The notes beneath the pieces were generated by a model. That model ran no database searches, was not told the origin of the DNA, and was given only the letters and a program-made list of their open reading frames with translations. Made by a program: the position numbers and the translations under genes. 64,000 nt of DNA from Platerodrilus igneus. Lineage: Eukaryota; Arthropoda; Insecta; Coleoptera; Lycidae. Where the stretch lies: positions 1,173,501 to 1,237,500 of the forward strand of contig JARFIW010000941.1 in NCBI GenBank assembly GCA_036346225.1, written 5' to 3'. Positions 1 to 11,280 of this stretch are shown here, piece after piece; position 1 is the stretch's first letter, and the number at the start of each line of letters is the position of its first letter.

Positions 1-1
1 G

Positions 2-3
<2 letters not shown>

Positions 4-34
<31 letters not shown>
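4..34. repeat. (TA)n microsatellite
   Basis: Uninterrupted alternating A and T at the left edge of the window. A simple dinucleotide repeat. Confidence 0.95.
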
Positions 35-35
<1 letters not shown>

Positions 36-3000
36 GTTGCCTTTATCTAAAATAACTTAAAACGCTGATTAAGCTTTGTCATAAATAAAAAGATTCTTGA
101 AAGAAAGACGTTTCCTGACCCTCCCAAACTCCCAAATACTACTCAGTCACTGGGGTAGCTGGATATCTTTCCAAAATGACCTAATTTTTATGCTGGGTCA
201 TAAATAAAAGCAAATAAAATTCAGCATATAATTAACCTCTATTCATCATCATCATTAGGTCTTCAGCCCTGGAACTGGTTAGACGAACTTGCAACGCCTG
301 GTCCATCAGGAACAGCAAAGCGAAGAAGATTGTGCTAAACTTCGAAATTGTGCATTGCATGTGAATTAAGACTACGGGGACACCACGATAAAATACCGCG
401 CCACTACTATATCTCAAGGTGGTGTGGAAATGAGTTTTTTTTAGCCAAAACGCATATTGAAGTTTATTTTGCAGCACTCGTACGCCAAAAACTACTGATT
501 TAAAAAAAAATTGTTAAAACAAAAATTTTAGGAAATTATCTTTAGCTAAATTTTGTATATAAATGTTTTTTTTGTAAAATGAGTCGGAGAGGATATGTTG
601 TCAAAAAACTGCTATTAGACGGCATTTTTCTAGTAGGGCGGCGCGAGCGGCAAAGGTATGAGGTGGCAAAGTTGAAATTTGAAAAGAGCACAGCGAAATC
701 TATAACATTATACCAGTTTTCAAAACTCCCGGAAAACTTTCTAGGTAACCTCTTTTTTTCGAACCAAATGGCTGTACTATAGGTTAGTAGAAAAGAATTA
801 ATAAAATTTAGTTAGTTAAATGAGCTTAAAAATTTAGAAGCTTTGGTAGTTTACGTTTAATAACGTTGCTATTTCAATATAATATTAAATCACGATTGAA
901 GAATTAAAATAATAGAGCACCTAGTTTATTATAAGCAAACGGTACCAGAGATTGGAGTTTTACTTTGTAACGTGCAGTTTAGCATTTGAATGTTTATTGA
1001 CAATTTCAACCGTTTTTCAATTTAAACGATTGTTTATTCATCACCCTATGATTCTATAAGAATATTTAATTATAATTTAAAACACTTAAATTATTTTATT
1101 TTGATATAACAGTAAAAATGTGGCGTTCGCTTTCTGTAATATGTATCTTGAGTTTTTCAAGGTCGTTTTCAATCCCGCATCCTAAATGTCTGGTTCGCTT
1201 ATTTCCGCACTTTACGTTGTATAAATTGTTAATTAGTTTATGTACGTTACTATAATTTCAATGCGAAAGGTTAGGCAAAACATCCTACGCGTCTTGTTAT
1301 ACTCGGCCAACCGTTATACTGCGCAATGGTTATACTCGCGATGTAATTCCCCTCAATTCTAACTTATACCGCACACGTTTTAAAAGTGATGCAACCGCTT
1401 TTAAATCAATTTGCAAGCACAATTTAAAACAAAACAAGGTACTTACATTCTCAGGGTCCCACGATGTTTTACAAGATGGGTTCAATTCACGGCTCGTTAA
1501 ATCAGATTACATCCGTTCTTTCTGTGTCTTCTATGCTCGTAAGGGATGAAGGAACACTAAGTAACAGGTACAATCGAAAGTAAAGATAGAAGGAACCTAC
1601 ATGCCTAAAAAAGAAAAGACACCACACCAAGATAGATGTTGCTTCGTCGAGGGCTCGTAACTTAATGTCGTCTTTTAAAACTACGCGCGCACTCCGCCAT
1701 TTCCTCTGCGCAGGCGCGACTGCTGGACGACGAAAATTGACATTTTTAATTTAAAAAAAGGCGGGAATTACCTTTATAAATTATGACTAAAACTAAAACA
1801 TGCTACATGCCATTTTGGCATGTAACAGTCTTTATAATTCAACAAGGTTGGTTGTATATATTTATTATCTCGTAGACACATTGAGATACATTCGTGTTTG
1901 AGAACGTTACGACTGGTTCTTTAGACAGACGACAATCGGGGTTCCTTTATCGAGAGTAGTTCGTTTGTGAAAATAAAAAACAATAAGTTGTTTGTACGAT
2001 GGGAATATATAATCAATTCCTGTTTAAGAAACAGTTTTAGTTGTGTTTGTGTAAAATTACAAATATGTTATCTCCCTTAATAAGATGGCAATTTTAATAC
2101 CTACAAGTAGACCCTTAACACATTTTTGTTGAAGTTAAATAGATTCAGTTACTACTAATGTAAAATGTGATCTAACACATGTCGATTACAAAAAGTTGTA
2201 CCACAACCGTGAAGTATTAGAATCTTCAAGACTACACCTGGACAAGCTTAAAAAAATAGGAACGTTATGCCAAGCTGTACGGCTTGCCGTTTTTCTCTAC
2301 ATCGTTTTGATGATTTTTCTTAGGGAAAATTGGTCTGACTTTCTTTAAGTGTTTTTTAAGGTTAGTTCATCGCACAATTAGCGATATTCCGGTGTATAAA
2401 TTGAATTTCCTTCGCTCAAATTGTCGGAATGTGCTAATCCGACAGCTGTTACTGGTTGACTATATAAACAATATTTACTGGCCATGAAATTTTCTATATA
2501 AATTATAAGGTTGCACTATTGTTAAGGTGTGACGTTATTGCCCAATAGTTTTTTGTTTTGCTACAGTTGCTGCTAAATGTATCTCGGCCAGTAGATGATT
2601 CTTTTTACCCTATTCTTTTTTACATTTATTTAGAGCTTGTGGACACTTATTAAGTATATAGATGTATTTTTTAATTGCTGTTTTATGTGAATATATAGTT
2701 TTCAAAAATTATGTGACTGCAAATAATCCACTATATTTTTCGGTTTAATTTTGTTAAAATTAGTTTAAAGTAATTACAGACTGAATTCGAAAATTTTTGT
2801 AATATGTATATCCTCCGGGATATGTTGGGTAAACATTGTATTTTTGCGAGTTGGTTTTCCTTTTTGTAACTCGTCCTTTTATTAATTAGAGGTGTATAAA
2901 TAAAATTCCTATTTTGAAATTTTCTTTTTCTTTCTTTGTGATTCACCCCACTTTGCGATTTTTCAGCTAGTACGGTATTCTAAGTCTTTTTTTGTTGCGG

Positions 3001-3102
3001 TACTCGGTGCGGGCTATTTTCTTTGCTTACTTTCTTATCTTTCTTGTCTGAACGAAATACCGTAACAACTTCTCTTCGTATTAAATTAAGAAAAATTACA
3101 GG
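35..3102. other. AT-rich DNA without a recognisable gene
   Basis: No reading frame here carries a recognisable domain. Short open stretches exist on both strands but lack splice context or motif support. No terminal repeats or target duplications were seen. It is the flank into which the Polinton at 3109 inserted. Confidence 0.6.
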
Positions 3103-3108
3103 ATTGAC
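3103..3108. repeat. Left target-site duplication of the Polinton (ATTGAC)
   Basis: ATTGAC lies immediately before the element terminus AGTAGGG and recurs at 18819-18824 immediately after the opposite terminus. A 6-bp duplication is the established signature of Polinton/Maverick integration. Confidence 0.93.
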
Positions 3109-5850
3109 AGTAGGGTAGCTAAGCCGGTTTGGCAACAGAGATCCACAGCAAGATATGTATACGCCGGTTCGAGAACAATATGAACAGCTAAGCCGCTTTG
3201 GGAAACAAAACGTGCAGCAAGATATGTATACGCCGCTTTGAGAAAAAAATTGTCTTTGTGTTTAAATTTGTTGCGTCGGGGGTCGTTAGGTCTTTGGGGT
3301 GTGCGTTCGGCGGGGTCGTTAGATTTTTGTCGTGGGGTGGTGCGCGTGCGCTGGGGTGGAGATATTTTCTTAAGAAATTTTTTAGCAGCGTTCCCGACGT
3401 TAAATATTAAATATTAAATTTTAAAAAATGTTGTGTGTAGAAAATGGAGTTCACGTGTTGGTTCGTATTTTTCTAGGGTAGGTTAAGCTAAAAATTAAAA
3501 CGCCGCTGTGAAGAATTTTTTAATATTAGGCAAACGCGTGCAAGTGGTAAAGAGTGTTTTAGCTCTCCTCATAAGCTGCGTTTTGTACGAAGTAGCAAAT
3601 AAAATTAAGAAAATATACGAAATGTTATATGATGGAGGTCAAATTTTAAACGTTTGCAGGTAAAATCTTGTAAAAAAGAAGTCGTTCACATCTCGCAATT
3701 TCAATGTCACGATAAAATACTAAGAATTTGCATGCAGTCGAATATAACCTCGTGCTTTTATCTGGTAATATATATGTAAATCACGTCGACATTCGACTTT
3801 TAATATAATGTATTTAATTAACATAAGGTGTGTTGCAAAAACATTTCAAGACAGGTATGCCGTATATTTCCTTATTGGTATGCAAATTATACCACCTTGC
3901 ATCACGATTTATTTGAAAAAATTAATTTAATCTTATATCAAGGACGTCTTGCTTACAAAGAAGTCGTTCACTTCTCGCGATTTCAATGTCACGATAAAAT
4001 AACAAGAATTCGCAGTCGAATATAACCTCGAGTTTGGAATTATAGCTCTCTGGTAATATATATGCAAATTATTCAACTTTTAATATAATGGATTTAATTA
4101 ACATAAGGTGTGTTTGCAAAACATGTTAAGACTATTTCCTTCTTGGTATGCAAAATATACCACCTTTCATAACGATTTATTTGACTCTCAAATAAAAAAT
4201 TAATTTAATCTTATATCAAGGATCTCTTGCTTACATTTTAGCAATTTGAATATATTTAAATATTTAAATGTAATTATACATTTAATTTATGTGGCAAGAA
4301 AAATTCTTTTACTTTTAGCGGTTTGGTGATTGTATGTAGATGACGTATTAGACATTGTATATATATAACTCGTTTAATTGCACAAACGTGATAAAAATTT
4401 ATAGGTTATGCAAAACGTGCATGTAGTGAAGAATTTAGCGGTGATCTTTAGAGCTTCGTCATTGTTTTTATTCTCGTTGCTTTAGTTAATTAAAGAGAGA
4501 TTTTAGGTTAAGCAAAAATAGGAAATGTGGTGGATGACATAATCACTCTCAAAATGATGAATGGTGGGGAAGGAGCTTCTAAACGTGCCCTAAACGGGGC
4601 TCTGCCCCATTATTTTTGTATTAAATATCAAAAGAATAGGAGAAATTATTCGACTCGTATTTTATAATGGTTTAATTTAAAATATTGGTGTGTGTGCAAA
4701 AAACATGTTAAGACAGGTCACTCGTTATTTTATTCATGATTGCACCACCAAAATAATTTATACAACCACACTGAACTCGTACCCGGATCTAAAATTTAAC
4801 CTTTAAATGTATGCAAATAATGTCGTTATTTAAAACGTGGTGAAGAATTTGGATAGTGATGTAATCATTCTCAAATGCGGAATGGTACTCCATAAATTCT
4901 AAAAATATATGCATATCTATGGCAGGCAACCCAGCATACACCAATTATATATTCTTAGTGTAAAATTTTATTGTTAGGTGAATAACCAGCAATTTATTAT
5001 GTAATATTTATTGCTACAAGCATGGTAATAATAATTTGCAATGTGCAAAATACCTCTTTTGTTGTTAAAAGACCGATTTAATTAAACACTATAAAAGATT
5101 GTGAATTATTTATTCTAGTTAAATTTTACAGTGCTAGAGACACTAATTATTATTAGTACTAGATATAGGTATAACAAAATTTGTATTCCAGATGATAGTA
5201 TGTTCAAAGGATATTATTATTTAAAAGACTCTGTAAACATGATTAGTGAAATTATTAAAGTTAAGGAATGTAAAGCAAAAATTTGTCCATAAAAGCAAAT
5301 ATGTTTTCTAAAAGATATGCATAACTTACGGATCTAAACGTTTCAACATCTCGCAAACTGAGATAAATATTACTTATTTCTTTGCAAAAACGTTCATATA
5401 ACGCCCTTTAACAACCGCGTTCAGTAAAGTGCATGGTAGTTAATGACCTCGGCGATTGGGCTATTTATAGTATAAATATAACAACATATCTCCATATGTA
5501 AATTATATGGTTCTGGTTTATACCTAAAACAACTATTTTGCATTATATTTTGTTGATCCTGGCAGAATAAATTACAAGTATAGCTACATTGTCAATACAT
5601 TTTATTTTCAAACTCGTTTTAATTATTGTAGAATTTAGTGCTTATAAATAACTTACTTTAATTCAATAAGTTATTCTTAAATTAATAATTATTGTCAAGA
5701 GAAATATATACACATATGGTAAATAATTGCAAGAATGTCTATAATATATCTGAGTTTTAATTCTGTTAAATGGAACATATGGCAACAAGGTAACTTCAAA
5801 ACATTTTAGCATAATTGTCAATTACCAAAATTCACAATTTTCATCTTATA
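3109..5850 (+). repeat. Left terminal inverted repeat of the Polinton
   Basis: Starting at AGTAGGG, this arm matches the reverse complement of the right arm through many segments. These include the terminal GCTAAGCCGG repeats, the subterminal tandem units, the block around 5425-5510 (AAAGTGCATGGTAGTTAATG) and a last recognisable block near 5785-5845. Small indels separate the arms, so the inner limit is approximate. The repeated GCTAAGCCG(G/C)TTTGG motif near 3118 and 3185 is a terminal internal repeat. No gene is seen; a short open frame at 3198-3410 has a mirrored counterpart in the right arm and is probably not coding. Confidence 0.85.
3680..4235. repeat. Two ~275-bp tandem subterminal repeats inside the TIR
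   Basis: The block starting GTCGTTCAC near 3680 (TCTCGCAATTTCAATGTCAC, then a TAATATATATG block, then ACATAAGGTGTGTT, then a stretch ending in CTTATATCAAGGA) repeats from about 3962. Weaker partial copies follow near 4690 and 4810. Related units occur inverted in the right arm near 15840-16320 and 17930-18280. They are Polinton subterminal repeats. Confidence 0.8.
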
Positions 5851-6198
5851 TCAACAAATGTTATTAAATTGATGCTAAACAATAAAAATAATACCGTTAT
5901 ATTTCAAATCATTTTAATAGAATTACGCAATGTTAAGTCGTTATTAAAAATTAATTTAAACAGAGTTTTATTGTTATCTGTTGTTGTCTGTTGAAGAATC
6001 GTAGCAGAATCTGAACTATATCGCTTTTACAAAGCATGTATTCAAGATCACATTTAGTTAGTTTCAAAAACTTTTCATCATTGTATACGACTTGTTTTAA
6101 CTTGCAGTAGGTATCAATGACCGAATCAACATTACCACCCGAACATGGTTGACAACTTTAAATTTTATTTTCCTATTACTTTCAAGGTATTAATCATT

Positions 6199-6200
<2 letters not shown>

Positions 6201-6250
<50 letters not shown>
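6201..6250. repeat. (TA)n microsatellite
   Basis: Fifty bases of alternating T and A inside the Polinton, just outside the gene block. Confidence 0.95.
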
Positions 6251-6252
<2 letters not shown>

Positions 6253-6502
6253 TTTAGCGACATCAGACAACCTTTTCTTAATCTTCGTTGGGAATTAAAC
6301 CACGCATAGTTTTTACAATCATCTTTCTTTACGTTTCGATCCATGACCTAGGATCGTTGTCAAAATTGACAAAACCACAACAATCATACAGGGAGTATTT
6401 ATCAGGTAACATATTTCTCGCATGGCTATGACAGCTTTTTGTGCTCTATGTAGAGTAATGATTAACGTTATACTCTTTTGATTAATTTGCAATTTACCGG
6501 GC

Positions 6503-6700
6503 ATGCATCCTTCGTTAAAAGTAAAGGATATTCCCATAGATAATTTGAATAACAATCTATCACCACCAAACACCTCTAATTGGATTTTCCTTAAATATAT
6601 TGCTCAAATTCAACAGAGTCGCCTTGCCAGAGATCATCTCAAGGTTGTTGATTTATTAATGCTGTTACAAAAACTAGTGGGGGGTTTATCAGACGAATAA
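6503..6700 (+). CDS. Hypothetical 65-aa Polinton ORF
   Basis: ATG-initiated frame of 65 codons upstream of the 6833 gene on the same strand. The protein starts MHPSLKVKDIPI and has a helical, leucine-rich second half. No domain is recognised. It could be the remnant of a longer gene, since Polintons usually carry larger genes at this place. A frame on the opposite strand (6319-6573) overlaps it and is no better supported. Confidence 0.35.
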   Translation: MHPSLKVKDIPIDNLNNNLSPPNTSNWIFLKYIAQIQQSRLARDHLKVVDLLMLLQKLVGGLSDE

Positions 6701-6832
6701 CTAGGTGATGCTCAGTATCACAACACTTTAGCATTACCTATTTTGATGAATGTGCCATAAAAGCTAGGTACTTGGATAGATCTCGCAGTGAGTGGAACAA
6801 CAACGATAGTGGTGCGAAGTTTTCAAGTTAAC

Positions 6833-7342
6833 ATGGACAATGTACTGTACGATTTGTTCGAGAGTGAACAACGCATTTTACACCAACATCTGAAACATGC
6901 CATAGTATTGAATGATGTAGACAAAATCAAACGTATACTGTTCAGAGTAGGTGTTCATGTTCCCTTTAAAGCCTTCAAATGGCTAACGCTGACCAATGAT
7001 ACATCCATTGATGTAATGGACATGCTGTTTAATCAACAGAGTAGGTGCGATCAATTTGTATCAAACTTCATTGATGCTTGCAACGGCAAAACAGAGTTAA
7101 AATGTCATCAGGTGCGCGGTGTACTAGACGCAATAGAGAGTAATTATAGTTTGAGCGATGTATATTTCCTTGAAGAATTACTAACCAACCGAGCTGTATT
7201 GAGTACGAAGGCATTTCCTATCATGAATATAAAATGCAACTATAAATCACTGGTCACAGCGATTGACGATATGATTGTAGATGTTGTATATTTCGCACAA
7301 CCTATGGTATTAAAAAGTATTGAAGTTAATTTTAAAGTATAA
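6833..7342 (+). CDS. Uncharacterised Polinton protein, 169 aa
   Basis: Open frame beginning MDNVLYDLFESEQR. I take the ATG at 6833 rather than the in-frame GTG at 6788. The protein looks all-alpha, with alternating hydrophobic and charged stretches, scattered cysteines, no signal peptide and no membrane segment. I do not recognise a family. It is one of the few long intact frames of the element and sits at the outer side of the gene block, apart from the structural genes. A weaker continuation from about 7350 to 7535 contains the stretch PGWTCGPDSGKWPSN and ends at a stop; its ATG would be at 7420. A regulatory or host-interaction role is only a guess. Confidence 0.55.
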   Translation: MDNVLYDLFESEQRILHQHLKHAIVLNDVDKIKRILFRVGVHVPFKAFKWLTLTNDTSIDVMDMLFNQQSRCDQFVSNFIDACNGKTELKCHQVRGVLDAIESNYSLSDVYFLEELLTNRAVLSTKAFPIMNIKCNYKSLVTAIDDMIVDVVYFAQPMVLKSIEVNFKV

Positions 7343-7828
7343 GGTAAATTATAAGTACCAACCTAATGTAGTTGGCCCTCATAGAACAACATATAACTGG
7401 CTCCTCAAGAATTTGGCAATGGAGGGCTCAAAACAGCAACCAGGATGGACGTGTGGTCCGGATTCGGGAAAATGGCCATCAAATAGTATAGATGATTATA
7501 AAAAAGTGTATATGCTATTAAAGTTATTGTTTTAGTTTAATACTATTTTTGTATGTAAATTATGTCATCTTGGTAATCCTACCTGATGCGCTATAGATAG
7601 CACTTATTAGATATAATGGAGGATGCTATTGTACGTGTCGCATACCTTTTACAATAAATATATATACCTCGAGTGTTGGTCAAGTACGGGGAGAAATTGT
7701 TAGCTGAGAAGGTAATGTGTTTTACCTGCTTGTTATTTACACATATTCACGGACATCGAAATACTCAAGTTCAACCAAAACAGCGAAAATCAACCTACAT
7801 CAACGTTTTGCGCTTCGGGCATGAGGAA

Positions 7829-8913
7829 TTATAAACAACTTTCTTGACGTAGAACTAGTGTAGTAATTAGTAGTACATAGATGTAATTTGTGTGGTGTGT
7901 GTGTGTCGCTATAATAAAGCATATAACAGTAAAAATTTTTATTGATGAATGACATATGATGGTAAACAAACACGTAACAGCAAATCTACAAAATATGATT
8001 TTGGATATCCAACTATTATGGATAGAATCTAAATTTAACCATTTCACATATACTTGATTTTTAACTCTCTTCAATACTTTTTCCACTAAATATACATCCG
8101 GATAGTGTGTTCGTTGAAGTTCTTCTGCATAGAAGCCGCCTAATATTGGTTGTCCTCGACTATCGCGCAACAGGTACGTTAAAGGATTAGTCAAATGCAC
8201 TTTGTACACCGTAAAAATTTCGTTAGACCAATTTGGTGTGTATCCCTTGGTAAATTGACTTCTATGTTTACTAATGCGAACATGATCTCCAACAGAAAAT
8301 TTTTTACTCTTTAAGTTAACTGTTTTGATCGTACTGTACACTGTATTGAAGAGTTTGCGTTCATTGCGTTTTGACACATCTACAGGTCGCATGCCGATTG
8401 TTCGATGTTTGGTGTTGTTATATGCAGTCACGAGTGAGGATAGTATATTCAGCCATCGATACGAACCATTCAAACTAAATTGTTTCCACATTTTTGACTT
8501 TAAGGTACGATTAACGCGTTCTACTACGCAAGCTTTTTATTGCTGTACACACTATAATGTGTAATCTCATATTTTTCCATTAAAGCCTTAAATGTTGAAT
8601 TATAAAATTCTTTTCCCAAATCCGTTTGAATGTACCGTGGAATACGATGGTCTTTGTTGAAAATTGATTGAAAAGCGTTTGAAACAGCCTTACCCGTCTT
8701 GCGCTTAACCGGTACGGCCCATAAGTATTTAGAAAATACATCGATAACAACTAGAATGTATCTAAATCCTTTATTTATCTTTGCATATGGGATCATTTCC
8801 ACCAAATCGGCTTGAAACAGCTCGTTTAATCCTTTTGTGATTACATGTCTTCTAGGAAAGTTAATGCGAGCAGGCTTATGTAACTCGTGGACGATTTGCT
8901 CCTTTACAGACAT
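7829..8913 (-). pseudogene. Polinton integrase (DDE/RVE type with chromodomain), frame-broken
   Basis: Retrovirus-like integrase that would insert the linear element and create the 6-bp duplication. The ATG at 8913 begins MSVKEQIVHELHKPAR, close to the usual N-terminus of Polinton integrases. The first catalytic Asp lies in the motif FQADLVEM (residue 36) and the second in IQTDLGKEF (residue 98). The frame then stops near 8524 in a run of A on the coding strand. The continuing frame, open to 7829, carries the expected catalytic Glu context (VVERVNRTLK) just downstream, then AYNNTKHRTIGMRP, and a C-terminal chromodomain-like region (VEKVLKRVKNQVYVKWLN). The break therefore separates the second and third catalytic residues. 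It is a single-base frame change in a homopolymer, so sequencing error is a live alternative to true decay. It is preceded in frame by a coiled-coil region. Confidence 0.9.
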
Positions 8914-9459
8914 ATTGCTAATATATGTGTGTGTGTATGGTTGACGGCTATATGCGTGCGTTTTAAGTTTCTCTTGCAACTGTTGAATATCTGCTTGAAT
9001 TCGTGCAATGTCTATTCTAAATTGTGCTTTCACTTGTTGAATAGCAGCGTCTAATGTCTTATATATGCTATTCATAGAATCATCTATCCGTTTGGTTACG
9101 ATTTGTGCAACATTAGCGTTCACAGTGGCTGGAACAAGGTTACGCATCATCTCTTCAAAATGGTTAAAGTCTGATCTTGTAACATACTCGCTCGAGAATT
9201 GTGTTATCATACTGTTTGTTGTCTCCTTCACAAGCGTGTCTATATACTGCTGAATAGTGGAACCACTTCCAAGCGTTGGTTCGCCCTCTTGCTGGTGTAG
9301 CGTTGCTAACCGCGATTCTAAGTACGCTTTCGTGACTGCATCATCATCTTCTTGTGGTGTAGCGACGCGCGCTAATCTCATGTTGTCAAAATCGTAGTAA
9401 TCATCATAAGAAATATATGAAGCACAGTCAGACGCATGTCCAAACTTGTCGATAACCAT
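8914..9459 (-). CDS. Coiled-coil protein with DAVTK motif, in frame with the integrase
   Basis: From the ATG at 9459 (MVIDKFGHASDC) an open frame runs without a stop into the integrase. Near residue 33 it has RLARVATPQEDDDAVTKAYL, the linker-and-repeat motif seen in fibre- or collagen-like virus proteins and in companion proteins of insect Polintons. A long helical region follows, rich in Q, E, K and L with heptad-like spacing. It starts just downstream of the stop of the 9488-10456 gene. In related elements this would be expected as a separate protein, so the in-frame fusion may reflect a lost stop codon. The role, possibly a fibre or minor structural protein, is inferred. Confidence 0.6.
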
Positions 9460-9487
9460 CGTGATAATGAATAACAAGTCGCACAAT

Positions 9488-10456
9488 CTACGCTATTATA
9501 CGCAATTCGCGTAATTCTTCCATAATCGATGTAATTTCGTTTGTGTGACCGGTGTTACCTGCATCTTGCGAGACGACCAGAAGCTTGAGCCGTTCGCACA
9601 GTTCGTTGGGATCATCAAAGTATACATACTCTAGTGGCTTCTCGTTATAATCCATGAGTAGACCACGACCACTCGGGTTTATAGTTTGCTGTCGTAAGCT
9701 ATACATTGCATTACTTCTTTTTTTAATGTCCGTATAATCGTTAATTTCTTTAAGTGAGAATTTACCCAAAGGATTGAGAAGGAACAGCTGCTCGTACAAC
9801 CCTTTGCTACCGTTGTAGCAAAATCGTTCTACACACACCTTTTCACCAATCCCGAAGATAATGTCCGAATCACCAATCATTAATTTTCCTGTCTCCGGAT
9901 TAAAACGTACTTTATCCCTGCGCAAGTGCTCCGTGTCATTGTTATAAATACCAGTAAAGTTGGAAAACAGATTATCGACATAGTATCTTACCGATGGTAA
10001 GAATCGTTGTAAGTAGGCCTGATGTTCTTCGCTGTTTAGGTACCGTTCGTACTCTGTATGGGTCTCTGGAGTGTTGCCGCTACTCTCCGATTCTTCGAAG
10101 GTGGACTCCACAGACTGGACTGGGCTATGAGGATTGTGTTCCCATGCCTCCTCTATTGGTGGTGCGGCGATTGGTGTTGAACTGCGCACCTGATCGAGAA
10201 ATTTAGGGCGTCTTTTAGGAGTAGATTGTACGTCATGTTGTTGTGGTAACCAGTGCTGGCTTTCGATCTTGGACTCCTGTTTAATATCTTTCAGCAGACC
10301 GGTCTGAAGTGTTTGTAAACGTTTTGTAATAGGTGCATAGACTTTACTTAATGCAAGCTCCTTTTCAACCACACCTGCTTTTAGCGCTTGTAATTTCCTC
10401 TTGACTGCCTTTCGTACTTTTATGAGTTCTTGTTTGGTTTTCACGTCGTCTGCCAT
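9488..10456 (-). CDS. Conserved insect Polinton protein (DUF8207-like), 322 aa
   Basis: Intact 322-codon frame from an ATG (MADDVKTKQELIKVRKAVKR). The N-terminal third is a lysine-rich coiled coil. A Pro/Ser/Glu-rich linker follows around residues 80-135. The C-terminal domain has LMIGDSDIIFGIGEKVCVE (about residue 192) and LYEQLFLLNPLGKFSLKEIN, which resembles a domain repeated many times in insect genomes and, from memory, catalogued as DUF8207. Its biochemical function is unknown. It lies between the ATPase and the coiled-coil/integrase frame on the same strand. That this frame stayed open while its neighbours broke may be chance. Family assignment is from memory. Confidence 0.7.
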   Translation of the reverse strand: MADDVKTKQELIKVRKAVKRKLQALKAGVVEKELALSKVYAPITKRLQTLQTGLLKDIKQESKIESQHWLPQQHDVQSTPKRRPKFLDQVRSSTPIAAPPIEEAWEHNPHSPVQSVESTFEESESSGNTPETHTEYERYLNSEEHQAYLQRFLPSVRYYVDNLFSNFTGIYNNDTEHLRRDKVRFNPETGKLMIGDSDIIFGIGEKVCVERFCYNGSKGLYEQLFLLNPLGKFSLKEINDYTDIKKRSNAMYSLRQQTINPSGRGLLMDYNEKPLEYVYFDDPNELCERLKLLVVSQDAGNTGHTNEITSIMEELRELRIIA

Positions 10457-10497
10457 CGTCTAGAAACGGGTAGGAAGTGATATGCTATTTATGTGCT

Positions 10498-11179
10498 TTA
10501 TAAGTATATATAGGTGTCAAAACCTTTTCGGTAACGACCGCTCTGCAAATCGCCATCTTTATTGATCACCAGGAACCCATACCGATCTCGCCAGCATACG
10601 CCGCACAATTCTTTAAACCGGTTAAACGACATATCCGTGTTTACATGGTCAGCGTATACGTGTTTTAAATTGAGTTCGTCTTGTTTGAATAGCACTAGGA
10701 CATTAGCATTGTCTCTAATCAATTGTTTAGGTATTTTGGAATAGGTCTGACATAGATAAAACAATCAATGGCCTTATGTCGACCTAAAGAAAATATTCTC
10801 GCATTACATTTTGTTTATCGCACGACACGTCATCGAAAATAAATATCGAATTAGGTTTTGCATCCGCTGGAGTAACAATTGCATCCCATTTGTTAAACGC
10901 AAAATATCCTATTTCTTTTATTGGTTGTAATAACCTCTCTAGGTACTGATACTTTGGTTGATACAAGGATTTTGAGTAGAGATAAACGTTTTCAAAGCGT
11001 ACACCATTCGGATGTTTCAAGAGACCGATGACTACATTAGTTTTACCACAATTGGATGGACCTGTAATGATACACCGTATTGTTGATGGTAATAGTAGTC
11101 CATGCTTTTGCACGTTAGTGTTGTTGCTGCAGTTGTGGTCCGTAATTGGCAACGCCAATTGTTGCTTTACCAGACGCAT
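10498..11179 (-). pseudogene. A32-like packaging ATPase, frame-broken
   Basis: FtsK/HerA-superfamily genome-packaging ATPase of Polintons and related viruses. The N-terminal frame (ATG at 11179, MRLVKQQLALPI) carries the Walker A motif GPSNCGKTN at about residue 44. The Walker B segment SIFIFDDVSCDKQN follows at about residue 114. The frame stops at 10784. A second frame (10764-10498) carries the C-terminal half, including FYLCQTYSKIPKQLIRDNANV, sensor-like Q-T-Y residues and an HVNTDMSFNRFKELC segment. Two one-base frame changes, each next to a short T run on the coding strand, lie between about 10800 and 10757. The gene is the last of the minus-strand group and diverges from the PLA2-like gene at 11281. 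Confidence 0.88.
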
Positions 11180-11280
11180 TCTATCCAATACTAAAACGTA
11201 ATTGCAGTATGGTAAGCATTTAAGCGAGTAATTCTACACGCATGACCAGTCTCCTTTAAACCTTTCGACTGACAAGATTA

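Noticed and set aside
3198..3410. Open frame in the left TIR, with a near-identical mirrored frame at 18517-18729
   Set aside because: Present in both arms only because they are inverted copies; arginine/valine-rich low-complexity sequence with no motif, and the two copies differ by frame-altering changes.
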